NCBI GenBank assembly: GCA_029204225.1
Contig: CM055106.1
Location: 6,210,614 to 6,274,613, forward strand
Reading direction: 5' to 3'
From: Diphasiastrum complanatum
Lineage: Eukaryota > Streptophyta > Lycopodiopsida > Lycopodiales > Lycopodiaceae
Length of the DNA stretch: 64,000 nucleotides
Shown: piece by piece, positions 56,741 through 64,000 of the stretch
How the letters are laid out: every line of letters starts with the position of its first letter
How positions within the stretch are numbered: position 1 is the stretch's first letter
Notes under the pieces: model-generated
Told to the model about the DNA's origin: nothing
What the model saw: only the letters and a program-made list of their open reading frames with translations
Databases searched by the model: none
Position numbers and translations under genes: made by a program

Positions 56741-57502
56741 GGTATTTGTGGGCTTATTAGAGGCAAGCATTTTGGGAATCAATTTGGTGGCCAGCGCGCA
56801 GTTCAAGCGCCAGCCCTCTTGCCTCGTATTGTCCATTGGACAGAGATTGTACTCTTCAAAAAAAAAAATTGTTCTTTTTTAATCATTATCGCGCCAAGCC
56901 AACACGCTATGGAGACCTCAGGCTTCTACTTGGGTGGTTTGTGCTTTGAAATCCACGCTTGTACCATCTTGGAATGATGTACCTTTTGTTCGGATTCGTA
57001 CAGCTAGCCGCGACTGTCGCGCTACTGCTCCTGGTGCTAAGAAGCAATTTGGGAGGGGGGGGGGAGTTAATATCTTCTCCAAGAACTTAAGAGTTCGTGA
57101 TGTGACAGGCTGGGGAGAAGCGCGCCTCCCCATGGCCCTGTCCATCCTCCTTTCTTTAAGCCATGGTTTTAAACACAAGCTAAGCAATATATTATAAAAT
57201 TTTATGCTAAGTTCAAAACTTATGCCTTGCTAAGCTTATGCTTCTTTTAACTTGAAGCTTTAAGCTTATAGCAAAAGTGGTTGAAGTTGAATCTTGGTGG
57301 CATGTCCTTACAAGCCGTACTTTCTCCTTTCTCCTCCTCTGTACCTGCAAATCTCCAAAGGAGTGGAGAGAGCTGTAGTACGTAGGAGTTGGAGAGGGGA
57401 GAAAGGGCCAAAAATTGAATAGGAGAAATCCTTGGGGTCCATAAGCCATGTGGCACCTAGGGGTGGCCCCACATGGCTAGAAAGGCCTAGAAGGGACAAA
57501 TG
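56741..57502. other. More GC-rich segment of unknown origin
   Basis: Contains AGCGCGCAGTTCAAGCGCCAG, a poly-A tract (56860-56870), a G-run (57052-57066) and both-strand open frames (56918-57197) with no domain. It might be a SINE-like or captured sequence; not assigned. Confidence 0.35.
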
Positions 57503-58118
57503 TGTTGAAATATTGGAAAAATCTATCTAATGTTGTAAGTAGGGGTCCTAAAAATGCCAAAGATGAATTGAGCTCTTTTGGCCTAGTAAAGACCCATCTT
57601 ACAATAAAATATTCAAGGTAGGTAGAAGTAGAAACTTGAGCTACCATAGGAATTGCCATTTGTACTTTGCATGCCACATTTAATGCATGAAAATACTAGG
57701 TGGCACAATTAGACATATTGAGGTGGCTTGAATAAGTCTAGATAGCTTGAGAGGTGGATTCATAACTCCAATTCAACTCAAAGTAAGAGGAGAGTCCATG
57801 GATCTATATATATGTGATGTACTCTCATTGAGAAGATGATGAAATTTGTGTATAATGCAAATTTGGAGACTAAGCTCTTTGTGCCCTCTCTCTCTCTACT
57901 CGAGTTTGTACTTTCATATTCTCTCTCTAAGCCAAGTTGAGACATTTATTGTACTTAGTTTCATGTTTTGTTGACAGATCTTGCTTGTAACACAATAATA
58001 TTTCTTGTATGATCAGCTTTCCTATTGTCAATCAATGCTAGTTTGATCTTTATGGTATTATTGGGCTTAGGAGATCAAAAATACATGTGTAGGGCATCCC
58101 ACACGTGTGAATTCATCA
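57503..58118 (+). repeat. 5' LTR of element E
   Basis: 616 bp, TGTTGAAATATTGG to AATTCATCA. A TATA-like CTATATATATG lies near 57804. CACACGTGTG at 58100-58109 is within 20 bp of the LTR end. Confidence 0.9.
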
Positions 58119-58130
58119 TGGTATCAGAGC
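58119..58130 (+). other. Primer-binding site of element E
   Basis: Perfect TGGTATCAGAGC next to the LTR end. Confidence 0.95.
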
Positions 58131-58803
58131 CTACCTAAGATTTACAAGCAAATCTAATCAAAAAGTTTGCAAATTTAATCAAAATTCAAGCTAGAAATTG
58201 TCTAGATTCTACTTTCTAGCTAGTTTGCGGTTTTCTGGTGATATAGAGCTTCAAACCACCTTGAATGGTCCAGCTCAGGTACTGTACGGAATTTCAGGTG
58301 CAGGCACGTGTGAAATCCGCCCATTTTCAGTTTGGTGGTTCTCTCTCACCTTAGATCCAAATTTCATGCAATTTGGCCCACTGAAAGCTAGAATGTGTAG
58401 AATCTGATGCAATTTGAATCATGACAGTTTATTAAGCCAATTAAAAGTTATAAGCTTTTGAATAGTTGTAGGTAGGACGCCTAGACCTATGGCAAATCGT
58501 GAGTAGATGTCATTTATTGCTTGAATGATCACAAAAATCATCCAAAAATTGACCAATCTCATCTATATGTGATTTAGGCAAAATTTAGAGGATCTAGGCA
58601 AATTGTTTCATACAAATAGATTGTATTTGAGTCAATTTGACATTTTTGGAGTATTTCACACGTGTGAAATTCAGAGAACCATAACTTTTGCCATACGTCA
58701 TCTTTTTTGATGATTCAAATCTTGTTTTAGAGAGATTGTCAAACTAGTGAGATCTATCTCACAGTTTTTTGTTTAGTCTTACATAGGATTTGGTTTTTTA
58801 CCC

Positions 58804-61800
58804 TTGATTGGTTCCTATAGTGAGAAGATAAGCAATTTTTTCATCCATCTTTTTTTATTTTCATCATTCTTTATGACTTCAATGAGTGTCTTTCTATTAG
58901 AAGCAAGTGAAAGATTGTCAACCTCCAATTACTCAATTTGGAAGGTTAGGATGGAATCTGTCTTAATTCTACAAGATGTGATGGATATTATACTTGGTAT
59001 TGAAGAAAAAACTCAAGAAATTCCAAAGTACAAAAAGAGAGCTAGAATGGCTCTGCATTATATTAAAATGAATGTCTCAAATGACATCTTAAGAGAAATT
59101 GGTGCTTGTACTAATGCCAAAGATGCTTGGGATATTCTCAAGTCCATCTATGAGGCAAAGAATACTTCTAGACTTCTAACACTAAGAAACCAATTTTTTT
59201 AAATTGTATAGAGAAGTGATGAATGTGCTTCAGCTTATGTAATGAGAGTTAAAGACCTCCATAGAGAATTGTCATGCATAGGAGACTCCATCAACCAAAA
59301 TGAACTTGTTCAAGTCATACTTAATGGATTAAAGGAGGAATATGACAACCTTGTTCAAAGTTATGCCATTAAGGAGGAGCTACCAAGTTTGGAAGCACTC
59401 CAAAGTGTGCACATTTTTGAAGAATCAAGACAAGAGTATAAACTCTTGAAAATGGAAAGACTGTCTCTCAACATTGATGGTAAAGCCCTCTTTACCAAAG
59501 ACAAGCACAAGACAAGATGTAAGAATCAACACCAACCCTCTTCAAGCAAGAACAATCTTATTTCCAAGGAGAAAGGAGAAGAGGATGAGTCCTCTCAAGC
59601 TTTCACATCCAAGAAGAAGAAGAAAAACATCAAGTGTTTCTTTTGTGGCAAGAAGGGGCATTATGCCACCAATTGCTTCAAGAAGAAGAGTCAATTCAAG
59701 CCAGCCAACATTTCCAATGAAGAGAAGGAAGATGCTCATGCAAGTGATGGAGAGGGATCTCTTATGTTCTCGAGTTTTTCTTCATCACCTTTCAAGAAGA
59801 ATGGTTCATGGTACATCAACAGTGGAGCTTCCTCACATATGTGTAGCTCCAAGCATTTTTTTTCATCCATGACACCTTATGAAGGAGCCAAGAAGTCCAT
59901 CTACACAGCAAATGATCACGAGTGTACTATTGAAGGCATAGGGACCATTCCCTTAAAGCTTTCATCATCAAAAGTTCTTTCTCTGTCTAAAGTACTTTTT
60001 GTTCCTAAGTTAACAAAAAATCTTATTAGTGTTGGGCAATTGTTTGATAGTGGACTAGATGTGAATTTCAATGTTGATACATGTACAATCAAGAAGCATG
60101 ATGAGATCCTTGCATTTGGGTCTAGATATGGTGGAATCTACAAGCTTGATCCCAAAGAGTATGCTAACTCTTGTGATGGTGCTTTTGCTTCTCATATTTC
60201 TTTGGAGGAACTATGGCATAGAAGGTTGGGGCATCCTAACTATAGTTCTATGGTGTCCATGGTCAAGAAAGCAAAGTTATTGGCTTGCCTAATCTTATCT
60301 CCAACAATTTCAAGCCATGTGAGGCTTGTGCCATATCTAAGTCTCATAAGAAGCCTTTTTCAAAGTCATCTATTAAGATTACACATCCATTGGAGCTCAT
60401 ACACTTGGATGTGCACTTCTCATCTTCAAAGAGCAAGGGTGGTGCTACTTGCTTTGTAACTTTCATTGATGATTTCACAAGATTTACTTGGTTATATCTT
60501 CTAGCTTCAAAGTCTATGGTATTTGACTATTTCCTAAAGCTCAAAGCTCTAGTTGAAAAGCAATTTTCATACAAAATCAAGATTCTTAGAAGTGATGGAG
60601 GTGGTGAGTACACTTCCGATGAATTTCATGATTATTGTGAGCTTGAAGACATTAAAAGGGAGTTTTCTTGTGCATATACACCATCTCAAAATGGGGTGGC
60701 TGAAAGAAAGAATAGAACCTTGTGTGAATGTGCCAAAATCATAAGAATTGAGACATCCTTGCCAAAAGACTTTGGGATGAGGCAATCAATTGTTCAAACT
60801 ATCTTTGCAATCGACTCCGTCATGTTGCACTTGAAGGAAAGTCACCATATGAAGCACTCTATTTGAAGAAACCTAAGGTTGATCACCTTAGAGTATTTGG
60901 ATGCATATGCTTTGTCCATATTCCCTTGGAAACGAGAAAGAAGGATGATCCTTGTGCAAGCAAAGTTGTAATGGTTGGATATTCATCCAACAAGAAAGCC
61001 TATCGAATCTACATGCTCTCTACTTCTAAAGTAATTGAAAGTAGAGATGTAGTTTTTCATGAAGAAGAAAAGTACAATCTTGGAGGGGCTGAGATCAAGC
61101 AACCTCAAAATCTATCACCTTTTGTTATTGAAGACAATCAACATATGGAGGGGTCGAGATTTGAAGATGGAAGTCCTCGGATTTTCACTCCTAGAAGATC
61201 CATGAGGGAGAGATCCGAGCCTAAGAGGCTCACTTATGATGACAAAGGAAAACAAGTGGATCTTGATTCCACTTATGCTTATTTTGTTTCTCATGAGGAG
61301 CACAAAGATGTCCAAGAAGCCCTCAATACCAAGGAGTGGTATGAGGCCATGAAGATTGAATATGATGCCTTGATCACCAACCACACATGGGAGCCAGTGT
61401 ATCCACCACCTAACATGCATATCATTGGATGCAAGTGGGTGTTCAAGATCAAGTACAATCATGATGGCTCCATCAACAAGTACAAGGCAAGATTATGTGC
61501 TAAAGGCTTTGCACAAATATATGGCCTTGACTATGAAGAAACCTTTGCTCCTGTAGCAAAGATGGTGACAATAAGAATCATAATCTCTCTTACCTTATTT
61601 CTTAAGTGGAAATTTTATCAACTTGATGTCTCCAACGCTTTTTTGAATGGCTATCTTGAGGAGGAGATATACATGGAACAACCTCAAGGATTCATCAAGG
61701 ATAAATCTAAGGTGTGTTTGCTATTTAGAAGTCCTTTATGGCTTGAAGCAAGCACCTAGATCATGGTATTCAAGAATCAACAACTTTCTACTTTCATTAG

Positions 61801-62840
61801 GATTTGTGCTTAGTGACTATGATCCTTCTATGTACTTAAAGTTTGATGGTAGTAATATTGTCATTCTTCTAATCTATGTAGATGACATTATTCTTAGTGG
61901 AAGTTGTTTGATGCTAGTTCAAGAAACTAAGGATGCATTAGGAGGAGAATTTAAAATGCAAGATCTAGGAGAGATCCATTACATTTTAGGCCTTGAGATT
62001 GATTTTCATGAAGAGTATGCTTTCATTTGTCAATCTAAATATGTCTTTTCTATGTTGAGAAAATTCAATATGCAAAATTGTAAAGGCATAGATACTCCCA
62101 TGGAGCAACATGTAAAAGACCCTATTAAAGGTGATGAAAGATCCTTCGAGGACATCACACTTTATAGGAGTCTTATAGGCTCTTAATTTGGCTTACTATC
62201 ACTAGGCCCGATTTGAGCTATTGTGTGCACAAATTGAGTCAATTTATGCAAGATCCTAAGATCCAACATTGGAAGATGGCCAAGAGAGTTCTAAGATATG
62301 TATCTTCTACTCAAGATTATGGTTTATTGTACAAGAATGAAGATCTAACCATTGTTGGCTATTCGGATTCCGATTTTGCAAGTGATAAGATGGATCGAAA
62401 GTCCGTTAATGCATATACTATCTTTCTTGGAGGCAATCTTGTGTCTTGGCTTTCAAAGAGACAAGATACCATATCCCTATCTTCTTGTGAGGCCGAGTAC
62501 AAAGCACTCACTACAACAACTAAAGAGGTGCTTTGGATCAAGAGGTTAGTCATGGAGCTAAAGTGCATCAAAGAGGATGATCTTCCCTTGATCAAGTGTG
62601 ACAACATATCGGCCCAAGCTCTTGCAAACAATCCTATTTTTCATGCAAGAAGCAAGCATAATAGAAGTGGCACACCATTTTGTAAGGGAAAAGCTCATTG
62701 GAGGTGAAATAAACTTGGAACATGTCGACACATCTTCATGTATTGCTGATCTTCTCACAAAGCCACTTTGCAAAAGTGCCTTCTCAAAGCATAAATCTCA
62801 TCTTGGTCTTTTGTCAAGATCGATGCTTGATCCACATTAG
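58804..62840 (+). pseudogene. Broken copia gag-pol of element E
   Basis: Domains in order: gag (58804-59500; YSIWKVRMESV, KMNVSNDIL), with in-frame stops at 59200 and 59209; zinc knuckle CFFCGKKGHYATNCF (59635); protease with WYINSGASSHM (59811), where the catalytic Asp is Asn; and pre-integrase ELWHRRLGHPNY (60208). Then come the integrase core (FVTFIDDFTRF, RSDGGGEY, QNGVAERKN), its C-terminus with VGYSS, RT ([38 protein letters not shown] at 61881) and RNase H (SDSDFA, SSCEAEYKAL). Frame changes are needed near 60.28, 60.77, 61.73, 62.18 and 62.66 kb. The RT box is intact, but the element cannot make an active polyprotein itself. It could only move using enzymes from a related copy. Confidence 0.9.
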
Positions 62841-63589
62841 TGTTGAATTTCACACGTGTGGACTGTCCACTACATTGTACTTGTGATCTCCTAAGGTGTG
62901 TAGATGCACCAAGATCAAGACTAGATTGAGATTCAAGATCAATCTTGAATCCTATGGCAAAAGCACACTACTACATGCATTCAATCACTTACAACTCTCA
63001 CTCACACGTGTGGGAAGTATTCAAAAAATAATCTAAGTAAAGAACTCGGGGTAGAGAGAGAGAAAATGCATCAAGAGCTCTCTGGTAGAGAGAGAAAGCT
63101 AGAAATCCAATAACTCACAAAATCCATGAAATCACCAAATCAATTGACTTCAAAATGAGGAGTACAATGATACTAGTAGGTCCACGAGCTACCACTATGC
63201 TTAACTATGATTGGGACCACATTTTTTCACCTCTTGATCCTATTGGATCATTGATCTATGCACCTCTTAATTCTATTGGACTATATTCAAGCACACCTCA
63301 ATTTCCTATTGGACCTCACAAGGTTCCACCTCTATATCCAATTGGACCTCTTGGAATTCATCAAACAAAAACTTTACACTTGTCCTACACTCTAATTAGC
63401 ACAGTGTTTAGCCTCTTACTCTATTTTGGCTCAATAGTGGCATTACAAAGTGGAAATGCATAATTTGCCATCTATGCCAAATTTATTCCTATCAACATCC
63501 TACACCTAGATGCTTGATGTAAAAAACATAAGACCCCTATATCTAACATAGATAATCTTTTTCAATTCTTCACAATTAGATACTTTTTT
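62841..63589 (+). other. Region between pol and 3' LTR with degenerate PIG repeats
   Basis: ORF 63155-63463 (102 codons) carries repeated PLxPIG-type units (63225-63350) and a C-terminal hydrophobic stretch of about 20 residues. No envelope or antisense gene family is recognised, and it may be non-coding. CACACGTGTG occurs at 62851 and 63003. Confidence 0.4.
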
Positions 63590-63597
63590 AGGAGGAG
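63590..63597 (+). other. Polypurine tract of element E
   Basis: AGGAGGAG immediately before the 3' LTR start TGTTGAATATTG. Confidence 0.8.
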
Positions 63598-64000
63598 TGT
63601 TGAATATTGAAAAAATCTCTCTAATGTTGTAAGTAGGGGTCCTAAAAATGCCAAAGATGAATTGAGCTCTTTTGGCCTAGTAAAGACCCATCTTACAATA
63701 AAATATTCAAGGTAGGTAGAAGTAGAAACTTGAGCTACCATTGGAATTGCCATTTGTACTTTGCATGCCACATTTAATGCATGAAAATACTAGGTGGCAC
63801 AATTAGACATATTGAGGTGGCTTGAATAAGTCTAGATAGCTTGAGAGGTGGATTCATAACTCCAATTCAACTCAAAGTAAGAGGAGTCCATGGATCTATA
63901 TATATGTGATGTACTCTCATTGAGAAGATGATGAAATTTGTGTATAATGCAAATTTGGAGACTAAAAGCTCATTGTGCTCTCTCTCTCTACTTGAGTTTG
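63598..64000 (+). repeat. 3' LTR of element E (cut by window end)
   Basis: 403 bp aligned with 57503-57907 at roughly 98 percent by eye. Confidence 0.9.

Larger units (their letters stand above)
57503..64000 (+). mobile_element. Nearly complete Ty1/copia element E (runs off the window)
   Basis: 5' LTR, perfect primer site, gag-pol, polypurine tract and the first 403 bp of the 3' LTR are in order. The target duplication cannot be checked because the right end is outside the window. By eye the two LTRs differ by about six substitutions and three small indels over 400 bp, so insertion is fairly recent, yet gag-pol is broken. Confidence 0.9.

Noticed and set aside
56918-57197. ORFs of 87-89 codons on both strands
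   Set aside because: Both strands open in a GC-rich patch with a G-run; no domain or repeatable start.

Overview
This is nuclear DNA of a land plant, probably a large repeat-rich genome. The reasons are R2R3-MYB sequence, plant-type Ty1/copia and Ty3/gypsy (chromovirus) remnants primed by initiator Met-tRNA, and two degraded copies of a plant pararetrovirus (caulimovirid-like). There are no bacterial genes, operons, CRISPR arrays or tRNA/rRNA genes. The species cannot be named from the window.

Host genes are few. The last exon of a probable R2R3-MYB gene lies at the left edge (to 359) with about 1.3 kb of downstream sequence. A dead paralogue lies at 48.72-49.28 kb, with start codon ACG and two frameshifts, followed by the same downstream sequence (49.28-50.17 kb). 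The roughly 48 kb between them is mostly transposon-derived.

Layout. 2.69-2.82 kb: small inverted-repeat element. 2.83-4.3 kb: copia fragment. 4.97-10.0 kb: pararetrovirus copy A with a solo LTR inside. 10.0-11.9 kb: minus-strand copia fragment. 13.5-17.7 kb: rearranged pararetrovirus copy B. 17.7-21.1 kb: two nested minus-strand copia elements. 26.82-31.63 kb: minus-strand copia element with CTAAA target duplications, an interrupted 3' LTR and a long (GA)n tract. 32.4-35.8 kb: two leader-plus-ORF units split by a solo LTR with ATTGG duplications; the second unit holds a histone H3/CENH3-like pseudogene. 36.4-38.0 kb: chromovirus integrase, chromodomain, LTR and a protease fragment. 38.3-42.4 kb: copia and LTR fragments. 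44.18-44.54 kb: MITE-like element. 46.88-48.3 kb: copia LTR and leader. 50.7-53.3 kb: repeat units tied to long (CT)n tracts. 54.0-56.7 kb: chained LTR remnants. 57.5 kb to the end: one nearly full-length copia element with both LTRs but a broken gag-pol.

The most unusual item is at 35.02-35.82 kb. It is a 265-codon frame with four internal stops, an H3-like N-terminus, a histone fold with CENH3-like residues, and a Pro/Ser-rich tail. Its leader carries the same alternating inverted motif array as the pararetrovirus leader region, which suggests, without proof, that a histone-fold ORF belonged to a virus-like element. Also notable are 13 exact copies of the palindrome CACACGTGTG, mostly in copia LTRs and internal regions.
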